In this document: in pieces, positions 27,401 to 35,002 of the stretch
Numbering within the stretch: the stretch's first letter is position 1
Layout of the letters: every line of letters begins with the position of its first letter
Assembly: GCF_963576615.1 (NCBI RefSeq)
Contig: NC_088717.1
Location: forward strand, 30,545,213-30,609,212
Reading direction: 5' to 3'
Length of the DNA stretch: 64,000 nucleotides
Source of the DNA: Watersipora subatra
Lineage: Eukaryota; Bryozoa; Gymnolaemata; Cheilostomatida; Watersiporidae
The notes under the pieces: model-generated
Databases searched by the model: none
Seen by the model: the letters and a program-made list of their open reading frames with translations, nothing else
What the model was told of the DNA's origin: nothing
Translations under genes and position numbers: made by a program

Positions 27401-30400
27401 TCCAACTTAAATCTACTACTATTTGCTCAGTATTATAGACTATAGTATAAGTGCGTTATTTTTAACATGGTGCTCTATTAGTTTTACTTTTTAACTCTAC
27501 AATATTATTAAATTAAATTATTTCATAGGAGACTACTCGTCTCATACACCATTCAGCATTGTACCCAGTGATAATTCTACTCCATGCTCATGCTAGCTGT
27601 GGCCAACTCCTTTAGCAGCTATCATTCACATTATATTTTAAATGAGCGTTGTTAAAGACAATATCAGCAAACAGTTTTATGTTTAGAAAACTAGATTATA
27701 ATGTGAAATTTGCTGCTAGAACATGTGCCCCATCAGGAGCCAAGTGTGCTAGAATTGCACCATTTTGACTACTTATACTAAAAATTTTCCAGAGGAGGGC
27801 CCCCAGACCCACTCTCACCAAGAGGGCGCTCGGCACCCGTCCCGGACTCTACCCGCAGTGCCATTCTCAAACAGTGGATACGACCCTGGGAACCAGGCTT
27901 TACTTAATCTGCTAAAATGTACACGAATGTCACATCAATCAATTAGTGCTGATTGGCTACAACTGTAGGGTACCACAGTTTGATTGGCTATAACTGTAGG
28001 GTACCGCAGTTCAAGGTTCGCAGACAAATAGAACTGCCGATTAATTATCCTTTGGTAATTCAGCTTACTTCAGCATAAAAGGCAAAATTTTACAGAAACT
28101 GCTCTCTACCACAGCATCACATCATTGCATTTATACGTACAGATGAACTATCTTTAGGGAGCCTGATCATTGCACTTATACATACAGATGAACTATCTTT
28201 AGGGAGCCTGGTCATTGCATTTATAAGGACAGATGAACTATCTTTAGGGAGCCTGATCATTGCATTTATACGTACACGATGAACTATCTTTAGGGAGCCT
28301 GGTCATTGCATTTATAAGGACAGATGAACTATCTTTAGGGAGCCTGATCATTGCATTTATACGTACAGATAAACTATCTTTAGGGAGCCTGGTCATTGCA
28401 TTTATAAGGACAGATGAACTATCTTTAGGGAGCCTGATCATTGCATTTATACGTACACGATGAACTATCTTTAGGGAGCCTGGTCATTGCATTTATAAGG
28501 ACAGATGAACTATCTTTAGGGAGCCTGATCATTGCATTTATACGTACACGATGAACTATCTTTTGGGAGCCTGATCATTGCATTTATACGTACAGATAAA
28601 CTATCTTTTAGGAGCCTGATCATTGCATTTATACGTACAGATGAACTATCTTTAGGGAACCTGATCATTGCATTTATACGTACAGATGAACTATCTTTAG
28701 GGAGCCTGATCATTGCATTTATACGTACACGATGAATTATTTTTAGGGAGCCTGATCATTGCATTTATACGTACAGATGAACTATCTTTAGGGAGCCTGA
28801 TCATTGCATTTATACGTACACGATGAACTACCTTTAGGGAGCCTGATCATTGCATTTATAAGGACAGATGAACTATCCTTAGGGAGCCTGATCATTGCAT
28901 TTATACGTACACGATGAACTATCTTTAGGGAGCCTGATCATTGCATTTATACGTACAGATAAACTATCTTTTGGGAGCCTGATTATTGCATTTATACGTA
29001 CAGATGAACTATCTTTAGGGAGCCTGATCATTGCATTTATACGTACAGATGAACTATCTTTAGGGAGCCTGATCATTGCATTTATACGTACACGATGAAT
29101 TATTTTTAGGGAGCCTGATCATTGCATTTATACGTACAGATGAACTATCTTTAGGGAGCCTGATCATTGCATTTATACGTACACGATGAACTACCTTTAG
29201 GGAGCCTGATCATTGCATTTATACGTACACGATGAACTATCTTTAGGGAGCCTGATTATTGCATTTATACGTACAGATGAACTATCTTTAGGGAGCCTGA
29301 TCATTGAATTTATATGGACAAACGAACTATCTTTAGGGAGCCTGATCATTGCATTTATACGTACAGATGAACTATCTTTAGGGAGCCTGATCATTGCATT
29401 TATACGTACAGATGAACTATCTTTAGGGAGTCTGATCATTGCATTTATACGTACAGATGAACTATCTTTAGGGAGCCTAATCATTGCATTTATACGTACA
29501 CGATGAACTATCTTTAGGGAGCCTGATCATTGCATTTATGCGTACATGATGAACTATCTTTAGGGAGTCTGATCATTGCATTTATACGTACAGATGAACT
29601 ATCTTTAGAGAGCCTAATCATTGCATTTATACGTACACGATGAACTATCTTTAGGGAGCCTAATCATTGCATTTATACGTACACGATGAACTATCTTTAG
29701 GGAGCCTGATCATTGCATTTATACGTACACGATGAACTATCTTTAGGGAGCCTGATCATTGCATTTATACGTACACGATGAACTATCTTTAGGGAGCCTG
29801 ATCATTGCATTTATACGTACACGATGAACTATCTTTTGGGAGCCTGATCATTGCATTTATACGTACACGATGAACTATCTTTAGAGAGCCTGATCATTGC
29901 ATTTATACGTACACGATGAACTATCTTTAGGGAGCCTGATCATTGCATTTATACGTACACGATGAACTATCTTTAGGGCGCCTGATCATTGCATTTATAC
30001 GTACAGATGAACTATCTTCTGGGAGCCTGATCATTGCATTTATACGTACAGATGAACTATCTTTAGGGAGCCTGATCATTGCATTTATACGTACACGATG
30101 AACTATCTTTAGGGAGCCTGATCATTGCATTTATACGTACACGATGAACTATCTTTTGGGAGCCTGATCATTGCATTTATACGTACACGATGAACAATCT
30201 TTAGAGAGCCTGATCATTGCATTTATACGTACAGATGAACTATCTTTAGGGAGCCTAATCATTGCATTTATACGTACACGATGAACTATCTTTAGGGAGC
30301 CTGATCATTGCATTTATACGTACACGATGAACTATCTTTAGGGAGCCTGATCATTGCATTTATACATACACGATGAACTATCTTTTGGGAGCCTGATCAT

Positions 30401-32270
30401 TGCATTTATACGTACACGATGAACTATCTTTAGAGAGCCTGATCATTGCATTTATACGTACACGATGAACTATCTTTAGGGAGCCTGATCATTGCATTTA
30501 TACGTACACGATGAACTATCTTTAGGGCGCCTGATCATTGCATTTATACGTACAGATGAACTATCTTCTGGGAGCCTGATCATTGCATTTATACGTACAG
30601 ATGAACTATCTTTAGGGAGCCTGATCATTGCATTTATACGTACACGATGAACTATCTTTAGGGAGCCTGATCATTGCATTTATACGTACACGATGAACTA
30701 TCTTTTGGGAGCCTGATCATTGCATTTATACGTACACGATGAACAATCTTTAGAGAGCCTGATCATTGCATTTATACGTACAGATGAACTATCTTTAGGG
30801 AGCCTAATCATTGCATTTATACGTACACGATGAACTATCTTTAGGGAGCCTGATCATTGCATTTATACGTACACGATGAACTATCTTTAGGGAGCCTGAT
30901 CATTGCATTTATACGTACACGATGAACTATCTTTAGGGCGCCTGATCATTGCATTTATACGTACAGATGAACTATCTTCTGGGAGCCTGATCATTGCATT
31001 TATACGTACAGATGAACTATCTTTAGGGAGCCTGATCATTGCATTTATACATACAGATGAACTATCTTTAGGGAGTCTGATCATTGCATTTATACGTACA
31101 CGATGAACTATCTTTAGAGAGCCTAATCATTGCATTTATACGTACATGATGAACTATCTTTAGGGAGCCTGATCATTGCATTTATACGTACACGATGGAC
31201 TATCTTTAGAGAACCTGATCATTGCATTTATACGTACACGATGAACTATCTTTAGGGAGCCTGATCATTGCACTTAAGATAATCAGATTACAGTTTTGCT
31301 GATTGTCTCTAGACAAATGTTTGTATCTAGTGTATGTACAACATTATTTCTAGGTTTCTATATGCACTGAATTTATACTTCATCTATATAATATTATATA
31401 GACAGGAGAGTTTAATTAGGTAACTACTTACGGAAAACCACAGGAATTCCACCTCTGATAGCTTTTCCGTTCTCAAAGAGCGACGTTGAGCTGCGAGACA
31501 CATGAGAGTAAAAGAATGTACATGGAAGTAAGAGAAGGGGGAGGTAGCAGAGTAATTAGCTTGCTCACCCTTTAAAGGATGTTTTGTTCCTATTTGAGTT
31601 GAAATACCTACTGAATCATCATATGCACATAACCATGACCCCACATGACCCTATATCCTTTGTAAACAGTAATGGCTTTCTAGAATTCCCCATAGCTTTC
31701 CTATAATGTTTTGGGGAAATAGCCCCATAACGTTATAGGGCTATAGCCCTATAACGTTATGGGGCTATAGCAATGACAATCAAAATGAGCTTGTGATCAG
31801 ACAGCACGATAATTCTAAGATGTCATGAAACATCTCTTGTTACACTCTCATCTCAGCAAATTTTACCATTTAGAAAAAATATACAAATTTTATAGCAAAG
31901 TAACGGTATTATAAGCTGAGAGCAAACATGAATGGTAAAATAGATACATTTGACTTTTAACCACACAGACTGCAGATACCAAAATACATTGAAATGGTGA
32001 ATCGCCACAGCCATAAAAACCCGGCATTCATGGCCATATGAAAAGAATTACTTTGAGGATATGCATACACAGCAAAACTAACTTTTCGTTACTTTTCCGA
32101 AGGCTGTAGCAAACTGAAGGTGTAACTCTCAACAAGAAAAAAATATACCTGAGAAAAAGTCGCTCTTTTCCCCCACATATCCATGATATGACTGTTGCCC
32201 CAAACATGTGTATCACAACTCTGTTGTCATCATCTAAGTTAAGAGTTACCATGTCTACCTCATCAGCCAT
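3296..32270 (-). CDS. Glucose-6-phosphate 1-epimerase (hexose-6-phosphate mutarotase family), 8 exons
   Basis: Exons in transcript order are 32270-32149, 31490-31432, 25832-25756, 16581-16434, 13038-12932, 5431-5367, 4840-4749 and 3459-3296. All introns are GT-AG, all phases agree, and the total of 834 nt gives 277 residues, the usual length for this cytosolic aldose-1-epimerase-like family. These enzymes interconvert the alpha and beta anomers of hexose 6-phosphates. Visible motifs in order are HMFGATVISW (N-terminal strand), KAIRGGIPVVFPQFGPW (substrate loop), GPQHGFAR (conserved His), AMWNYKF, FDFTTLLHTYLKV, WNPWAEKA and MICVEPGFV (conserved Glu). The start context accATGG is strong and upstream sequence offers no better start. 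The introns cover about 28 kb and are filled with transposons and minisatellites, yet every exon and splice site is intact, so the gene is probably functional. Assignment is by family motifs; closely related mutarotases are the alternative. Confidence 0.9.
4749..4840 (-). CDS. Epimerase exon 7
   Basis: 92 nt. Encodes RIYKSTPATQEVFGCVDGST then VIVSKNGLPDT. Acceptor tttcttccag, donor gtatgt. Intron 7 (3460-4748) contains a short run of about 15-bp repeats near 4170-4220 and no gene. Confidence 0.9.
5367..5431 (-). CDS. Epimerase exon 6
   Basis: 65 nt. Encodes LKNGEEFTESDSLLKVVNGI then D, ending AG before gtaaga. Its neighbour exon 5 is 7.5 kb away because the nested-transposon minisatellite lies between them. 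Intron 6 (4841-5366) holds no other feature I can identify. Confidence 0.88.
5496..6022. repeat. 14-bp minisatellite, left half of a split array
   Basis: About 37 copies of a 14-bp unit resembling gatatgactgtacc, in intron 5 of the epimerase. The dominant variants here are gtaccgatat and gtaccgttat. The array resumes in the same orientation at 10390 after a 4.4-kb insertion. Confidence 0.95.
7482..8773 (-). pseudogene. Mariner transposase, inactivated
   Basis: The first ATG (8773) gives MNEVEEQRVFVKFCVKLGKS, the N-terminal helix-turn-helix. The catalytic triad is visible: VVTGDESWVYGYD, then HHDNAPAHTS, then YSPDLAPCD with 34 residues between the second and third Asp (DD34D). The protein would cut and paste the element through its inverted ends. 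Two in-frame TGA codons interrupt the middle: one just after KSQSSQ, in place of the Trp codon expected there, and one before GVVHSEFLPH. A 231-bp insertion splits the codons right after the third Asp, and the reading resumes at YLFPKIKLTMKGERFDD and ends ...YFEGDSLN. The copy is therefore dead, although its ends could still be moved by a relative's transposase. Confidence 0.9.
7688..7918. mobile_element. Small insertion inside the mariner gene, with its own tandem repeat
   Basis: The insertion sits after the third catalytic Asp codon of the mariner gene. The host sequence AGTCAC is present on both sides (7682-7687, 7919-7924). The inserted ends are weakly inverted (gttgtataa, ttatataac). Its centre (about 7742-7830) carries about five copies of a 19-bp unit resembling gaggttacgggaagtacga. 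The family is unknown; a very short non-autonomous transposon is likely. Confidence 0.6.
10390..11997. repeat. 14-bp minisatellite, right half of a split array
   Basis: About 115 copies of gatatgactgtact, highly uniform apart from a few truncated units (gatatgactact). Same orientation as the left half, but with tactgat where the left half has taccgat or taccgtt. Confidence 0.97.
12332..12769. repeat. 23-bp minisatellite in epimerase intron 5
   Basis: About 19 copies of a 23-bp unit resembling atgcattacatagttatatg followed by tag, ending about 160 bp from exon 5. Confidence 0.95.
12932..13038 (-). CDS. Epimerase exon 5
   Basis: 107 nt. Encodes DSKVFDFTTLLHTYLKVDD and ends SLKYIDK before gtatgt. 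FDFTTLLHTYLKV is the most conserved strand of the family. Confidence 0.93.
13541..14390. mobile_element. AT-rich foldback element in epimerase intron 4
   Basis: The left arm 13541-13606 (cttacatgacttgcaaaggc, then actgaata and gttaagtaagtgagttaatg) is inverted at 14327-14390. The interior is very AT-rich and non-coding. It includes a perfect hairpin at 14139-14174 with 16-bp arms agcaaagatgtccact, and a shorter hairpin around ccatacaatg near 14270-14298. I could not define a target duplication. Confidence 0.65.
14866..15210 (+). CDS. Hypothetical 114-residue ORF inside the TA-flanked element
   Basis: ATG at 14866, open to TAA at 15210. The N-terminus is MIARVVDVILRRSP. A Glu/Ala-rich stretch (EIEVEVAAAANEE) is followed by a charged KKEQKRLYEHK segment and a polar tail ending HLSKVAV. 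An upstream gtaagt donor (about 14720) and a 'tgttttag' acceptor (about 14830) could place it in a second exon. AATAAA-like signals follow within 120 bp. No family recognised. It faces the minus-strand ORF at 15476-15786. Confidence 0.35.
   Translation: MIARVVDVILRRSPIIQGGLEIEVEVAAAANEENISVLKKEQKRLYEHKSLANRQNFTIVSHEESSDDNFLTSHVVARESPLTSTQENDRAAITKITSQRAPLHASIHLSKVAV
15476..15786 (-). CDS. Hypothetical 49-residue spliced ORF, convergent to the previous one
   Basis: Exon 1 (15786-15676) encodes MASLSQKISPSLFTLK and ends in the acidic run EVEDDHDSDLDIL before gtatgt. Exon 2 (15514-15476), after tttactgcag, encodes IENETTYFEYEN and a stop. The intron (15515-15675) is GT-AG and in phase. The protein is small and acidic and has no recognised family. 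Convergence with the + ORF inside one set of inverted ends is the only context. It may be the start of a larger degraded protein. Confidence 0.3.
16230..16405. mobile_element. TTAA foldback MITE, copy 3, fragment
   Basis: Matches the inner right arm of copy 1: attggcctttcaattcacgt, agattccaatctacggcg, then gcttgtaatcacatttcc. It stops before the usual TTAA end. It directly abuts the TA-flanked element on its left and epimerase exon 4 on its right. Confidence 0.7.
16434..16581 (-). CDS. Epimerase exon 4
   Basis: 148 nt. Encodes IADGRCSARFILINNEIS, AMWNYKFKLIYDV and LSCSLSVTNQ, the central beta-sandwich strands of the fold. Acceptor ttttatag, donor gtagga. A remnant of the TTAA foldback family ends about 30 bp beyond the donor. 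Confidence 0.92.
16766..17028. repeat. 26-bp tandem repeat
   Basis: About ten copies of a 26-bp unit resembling gtaaatacagtagacactcc followed by tacaat, with several acgg variants at the edges. It lies in epimerase intron 3, close to exon 4. Confidence 0.85.
17040..17455 (+). repeat. Dispersed tRNA-like repeat (SINE candidate), copy 1
   Basis: Shares with copies at 19738 and 21615/23245: gttgcctgccacttgctatt, tgagtaagcttactaa, then a tRNA-like core (tgtggcctaattagtacgg resembling an A box, and a weak B-box region gggtctgagattaatc), then gattcgttattccaag, gagggacacaca and an (AT)n tail. The tail and core suggest a Pol III-derived retroposon. The core sits mid-element, which is atypical, so the class is uncertain. 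Confidence 0.5.
17464..18584. mobile_element. Tigger/pogo-type non-autonomous element, TA-flanked
   Basis: Perfect inverted ends CAGTCAAACATGGATAACTC (17464-) and their complement ending at 18584, flanked by TA on both sides. Subterminal 'gttcgaattatc' and 'gagttatc' motifs recur. Both halves match the ends of the transposase-bearing copy at 21853-23242. The copy contains a 120-bp hAT-type MITE and no coding sequence. Confidence 0.88.
18143..18262. mobile_element. 120-bp palindromic hAT-type MITE, copy 1
   Basis: Nearly whole-length hairpin with ends CACGGGCTAGCC and GGCTAGCCCGTG. A perfect 8-bp duplication CTATTCAT (18135-18142, 18263-18270) fits the hAT size and preferred T/A positions. 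A second copy is at 39379-39502. It is inserted in the Tigger-type element, so it is younger than that insertion. Confidence 0.88.
18602..19735. mobile_element. TA-flanked 1.1-kb MITE
   Basis: Ends CCCTAGGACACTT and AAGTGTCCTAGGG, with TA at 18600-18601 and 19736-19737. Subterminal ttcgcg/cgcgaaaat motifs recall the 14427 element. The interior is non-coding and holds a doubled 'gccataaaggcattt'-like motif near 19000-19060. It begins 17 bp after the Tigger-type element. Confidence 0.78.
19738..20070 (+). repeat. Dispersed tRNA-like repeat, copy 2
   Basis: Same order of motifs as copy 1 (gagtaagcttactaatgag, tctgtggcctaattggtacg, attctttattccaaaatttt, ggagggacacatgcaca) and the same tatata tail. 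Same orientation as copy 1. Confidence 0.5.
20557..21520. mobile_element. TTAA foldback MITE, copy 2, uninterrupted
   Basis: Ends TTAAAGGTTGACTTGCA on the left and, on the right, tgcaagtaaaccttcaa, a decayed version of its inverse. Terminal arms of about 150 bp or more include gattacaaactcttaaaag and its complement. About 0.96 kb, non-coding, in inverse orientation to copy 1. The interior keeps caatttcacgttatcacgtg and ctcacaggtgacc-type segments that copy 1 also has. Confidence 0.78.
21853..23242 (+). mobile_element. Tigger/pogo element with internal deletion
   Basis: Ends CATAGAAACATGGATAACTC (left) and, read inward from the right, CAGTGAAACGTGGATAACTC. TA follows the right end; the left TA is decayed. 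The left terminal 150 bp and right terminal 500 bp match the TA-flanked copy at 17464-18584. Only the N-terminal DNA-binding part of a transposase remains, so the catalytic half has been deleted. An inner inverted repeat (about 22790-23045) is present. Confidence 0.82.
22325..22627 (+). pseudogene. Tigger/pogo transposase, DNA-binding region only
   Basis: Two helix-turn-helix segments typical of pogo/CENP-B proteins are visible: LPKSTVSTWIKQKERI (22405-22452) and DLDGVLLTWFRQVRSEGVPI with DGPILLQKANKF (22510-22596). In an intact protein these bind the inverted ends. The reading stops at 22627 and no DDE catalytic domain follows before the right end. The upstream part is frameshifted, since MASKAISIIKKRKS lies in another frame just before. 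Confidence 0.8.
23425..23690. repeat. 36-bp tandem repeat, seven copies
   Basis: Seven nearly identical 36-bp units containing tctatccccagtgctgcagg and an agagaaagggat end. Because 36 is divisible by three, all three forward frames stay open across the array. This is a repeat artefact, not coding evidence. Confidence 0.95.
24274..25107. mobile_element. Second TTAA-flanked foldback MITE family
   Basis: Arms of about 370 bp. On the left, TTAAACCAAAACTGTCATGT, then aggtaaatcagccacgctga and ataatagagatgggtgt. On the right the same in inverse, ending with GGTTTAA. TTAA flanks at 24274-24277 and 25104-25107. The loop holds four copies of gttattattagc (about 24687-24745). Non-coding. Unrelated in sequence to the AGGTTGACTTGCA family. 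Confidence 0.8.
25756..25832 (-). CDS. Epimerase exon 3
   Basis: 77 nt. Encodes PQFGPWKLGPQHGFARIS followed by MWDLYSKK, including the conserved GPQHGFAR histidine. Acceptor ttttgaccag, donor gtctgt. It lies 5.6 kb from exon 2 across the 45-bp minisatellite. Confidence 0.92.
25935..26096. repeat. 23-bp tandem repeat, seven copies
   Basis: Seven copies of agtatggtactggacactaa plus tct in epimerase intron 2, starting about 100 bp upstream of exon 3 in transcript terms. Confidence 0.93.
26320..27899. mobile_element. TIR element with TTA flanks (Harbinger-like candidate)
   Basis: AGCCTGGTTCCCA at 26320 and its exact inverse TGGGAACCAGGCT ending at 27899, with TTA on both sides (26317-26319, 27900-27902). 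A 3-bp TTA duplication is typical of PIF/Harbinger. A second, weaker inverted end (atatgggaacaagcaggg, about 26663-26680) may mark a smaller element of the same family inside. A GC-rich stretch lies near 26390-26420. No transposase seen. Confidence 0.45.
28128..31275. repeat. 45/46-bp minisatellite with higher-order structure, ~69 copies
   Basis: The unit contains gaactatctttagggagcct, gatcattgcatttatacgta and ca, with an optional extra c (46 bp). Marker variants gggcgcc, cttctggg and gaacaatctttagag recur together. The gggcgcc unit is at 29976, 30525 and 30936, and the gaacaatct unit at 30192 and 30741, giving a higher-order period of 549 bp (12 units). A 9-unit version follows. It fills most of epimerase intron 2. 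Confidence 0.96.
31432..31490 (-). CDS. Epimerase exon 2
   Basis: 59 nt after the acceptor tgtctcgcag. Encodes STSLFENGKAIRGGIPVVF and ends before gtaagt. The RGGIP motif is diagnostic of the family. Confidence 0.92.
31719..31768. other. Perfect 50-bp palindrome in epimerase intron 1
   Basis: The sequence from atagccccataacgttat through a central gggctatagccc to the mirror complement is self-complementary at every position. The half sequence ccataacgttatgg is itself nearly palindromic. Confidence 0.95.
32149..32270 (-). CDS. Epimerase exon 1 (start codon)
   Basis: Encodes MADEVDMVTL to GGKERLFL, the N-terminal beta strand with the family pattern HMFGATVISW. It ends AG before gtatatt, leaving two bases of a Ser codon. 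Intron 1 (31491-32148) holds a perfect 50-bp palindrome and no other gene. Confidence 0.9.
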
Positions 32271-32776
32271 GGTACAGGCTTCCTACAGCCGATCAGAAAA
32301 CACGGTCATTTATAAGCATTATACAGTGATTACATAAACAAAAGCATTATACCTCCTTGCGTGATCAAAAACTTGCTTAAAGGCATCAATGAACAACTAA
32401 CAGATTGAGGCTGTAAGACTGGCAATGATACTGGCTGTCTTTACCTACATGTATATTGCAAAAATTATCATTGCAGAAATTTAAAGAACAGAAACCATCA
32501 GTACAACTTCAAGCGAACAGCAGGATCTGAACATTTCCAAACATGTATTATGCAATCAATTTAAAAAGACATTAGAAGTGCACAAGCAAAATTGAGTACA
32601 GATCTTTTGAAATTACTAATGACCTAGAACTTATAAACTGATTATACAAAGAAAACAATAAAACGAAAATAAAGAGCTTACTTAAAAGGCAAGAGTTGAT
32701 CAGTAATTTTAATTACCATGATGACAATGGAATCGGTGATAAAATAAGTGTTGAACTTTAGTACAGGAAAAATCGA

Positions 32777-33985
32777 TCAACATCTTCGTTTTGTTTTATA
32801 CTTATCAGTAAGCTCTTGAATAAACTCTTGGTATAAATTTGCGTTATTATTCAATTCTTTGTCCTTCTCAGCATGAAATCCTTCTTCCACTTTGAGCCCA
32901 TCATGAATGAGAAACATTCTGTCAAGAACATGAAAGGTAGCACCAGACATGTAAAGTTCACATATTAAACTCATACGATTGTAGCCAAACTGTTTGAACC
33001 GTTCATCATACTTGGGATGAGAGTCAGTTCTCAGAATAATGAAAGGCTCCCAACCAGGTACATATGGAACCTGATGTGCATCTACTGCCCGATCATTGTC
33101 TTTTTTTTGCCGCTCAAGCCAACTGGTATACTGTGTTGGACCTTGGCATTGAGGACATAACATAACATAAAACGGTCTTACTTGATTAGCTTGAATTTCT
33201 TTCTGCAAACGCTCCATTGTCCATTGATTTACACGAACATGATTGCTTTCAAACACTGGCACAACTAAAGCTGAATTTCTTGATTTCGCAATTTTCGGAT
33301 GATTGTGTGCATAGTTCATAAAGATCTCATCCAAATTGAGAGAAGGCAATATGTCAATGTCTACCACAAATGAATGGGAGGTAGTCACTCGAGAAAGTGC
33401 GATATTCCGCAAATAGTTGTTAGGGTATGGCAAGTCAGAAAGAGCATAGTTCAATTCGGGTTGTTGAGCTCGGAGCTCATACAGTCTATTATGTATGCTT
33501 CGCTGACTGCAGGTTGTAGCAGTTGGATACAGTATTTGATCATAATTAATGTTGTTGATGTGAACTGTATGCAATACAGAGGTTGGTACTACGATGAATA
33601 TTGAAATAGATTGGTGACCAGCACATGGACCCGTAAGAATATGCGCGAGTTCGACCAGAGGAGTGATGTCACCATGGGTCCAGATTGCTACCGAAATAGG
33701 AGATTGCCATACAATGAGAGTCATCTGTAAGTGGTAAAGATTCTTCAACGACGTATGCGTGACAAGAGAGATGCTGTGATCTGACTGAACTGTTCCATAT
33801 TCTTGGGATACAAAGGGTCCGTAAATGACAATATTTCCACCAAGTGCAAAAACCTTCCGTAAGATGGGAATGTGTTTGTCTCTTACGCTTGAGCTCAACA
33901 GTTTGTAGAATATGAATACCACAATAGCACTAGCTATCAACACATAGATCCGTTTTCTAAGCATAGTTAATAGCTTCATGGTCAT
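32777..33985 (-). CDS. B4GAT1: Beta-1,4-glucuronyltransferase 1
   Basis: Intact single-exon ORF of 402 residues; vertebrate B4GAT1 is about 415. The enzyme is a Golgi type II glycosyltransferase of family GT49. It adds glucuronic acid to xylose on alpha-dystroglycan, priming matriglycan elongation by LARGE. Here a short cytoplasmic tail is followed by a membrane anchor (residues about 13-30, IYVLIASAIVVFIFY). The catalytic DxD is at 209-211 in SFVVDIDILPS. The family hallmarks PYPNNYLRNIALS (187-198), GWEPFIILRTDSHPKYDERF (311-330), FGYNRMSLICELYMSGATFH and FLIHDG are present. The ATG has A at -3. It lies 0.5 kb upstream of the epimerase start on the same strand; nothing suggests shared function. 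Confidence is high for GT49 and slightly lower for B4GAT1 over a closely related paralogue. Confidence 0.92.
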   Translation of the reverse strand: MTMKLLTMLRKRIYVLIASAIVVFIFYKLLSSSVRDKHIPILRKVFALGGNIVIYGPFVSQEYGTVQSDHSISLVTHTSLKNLYHLQMTLIVWQSPISVAIWTHGDITPLVELAHILTGPCAGHQSISIFIVVPTSVLHTVHINNINYDQILYPTATTCSQRSIHNRLYELRAQQPELNYALSDLPYPNNYLRNIALSRVTTSHSFVVDIDILPSLNLDEIFMNYAHNHPKIAKSRNSALVVPVFESNHVRVNQWTMERLQKEIQANQVRPFYVMLCPQCQGPTQYTSWLERQKKDNDRAVDAHQVPYVPGWEPFIILRTDSHPKYDERFKQFGYNRMSLICELYMSGATFHVLDRMFLIHDGLKVEEGFHAEKDKELNNNANLYQEFIQELTDKYKTKRRC

Positions 33986-35002
33986 TGTAAGATGGTCTTT
34001 AGCAGTCTTGACAACACTAAGTAATCGTTCAACATGATGAGCTGCAAAATTATTAGACGTTTATGGGAAGTTTACAAAATGAGATATTAGAATATTTGGT
34101 ATATGGGTTTGTACCATTAGACAGCAGATTTAGTTCTACAACAATAAAAAAACAGATTGTCAATATTGGGCTGACAGAGCTATTTGATATTCTTAACAGT
34201 ATGTTACGTGATGATACTACAGCTACATTTTTTTCAATAGTTTTTGTCTTAATTAACATGTTAAAAAAGAACTTTCTGCCATTATTCAGTTTGTGAACCA
34301 GAAGACAACAAGGATAATTAAACCATACCTGGCGTTTAAAAACATCAAAAATAAGCTCCTTACTTCATACAAATATTTATTGAATACATAACATTTTAAT
34401 AATATTTACTTTTTGTTTGTCTAGAGCGAGAGCATATTGCTGTAAAATACTTACAGCCGCCAGCAACAGCAAACGTAATAATAATAATACTAACAGCAAA
34501 CGTAATAGTTCAACGTAATAGTAATAGTCGACGTAATAGTTGACAAAATAATAGGGTTACAGTTTATGTAACTGAAGCTGAAGAATGATGTTTACCAACA
34601 TCCACATGATGCATTAGAGTCTACACTACAGAAGATCTTACAACGCATAAATTACCAGCTTTGTGTTATGAAATCAAGTATCGATACATTATGACAAATA
34701 ATTAAAAATGAAAATCTAAAGTAGGATTGATAGCAATTCTTGCAATATCTTGCATTACCCGAATAAAGAGGCAATAACCCAGAATGCCACTAAACAAATT
34801 AAGGGACCATTTTATTACAATTAGCCAACACACAATTTTGATAGCATGCGACAAATAATTGAAGAAAGTGGTATTATTTCAAATACGAAATGTCACAATA
34901 AAAAGGTTTGGTAACACGGACGGCATTTGGAGATTCATTTATAAAAGACATGAAAGAATCAAAGATAAAGAGCATGACGAAGGCTGTAAAGAATTGGATC
35001 CT
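33986..35002. other. Upstream of B4GAT1, no gene seen
   Basis: AT-rich, non-coding. It holds a short irregular 'aacgtaatagt' repeat near 34465-34545. A 77-codon + ORF at 34063-34296 has no coding features I can support. Confidence 0.5.

Noticed and set aside
28260-31106. Many paired ~65-codon ORFs on both strands
   Set aside because: Frames of the 45-bp array, each cut off by 46-bp units.
33374-33604. 76-codon + ORF
   Set aside because: Antisense shadow within B4GAT1.
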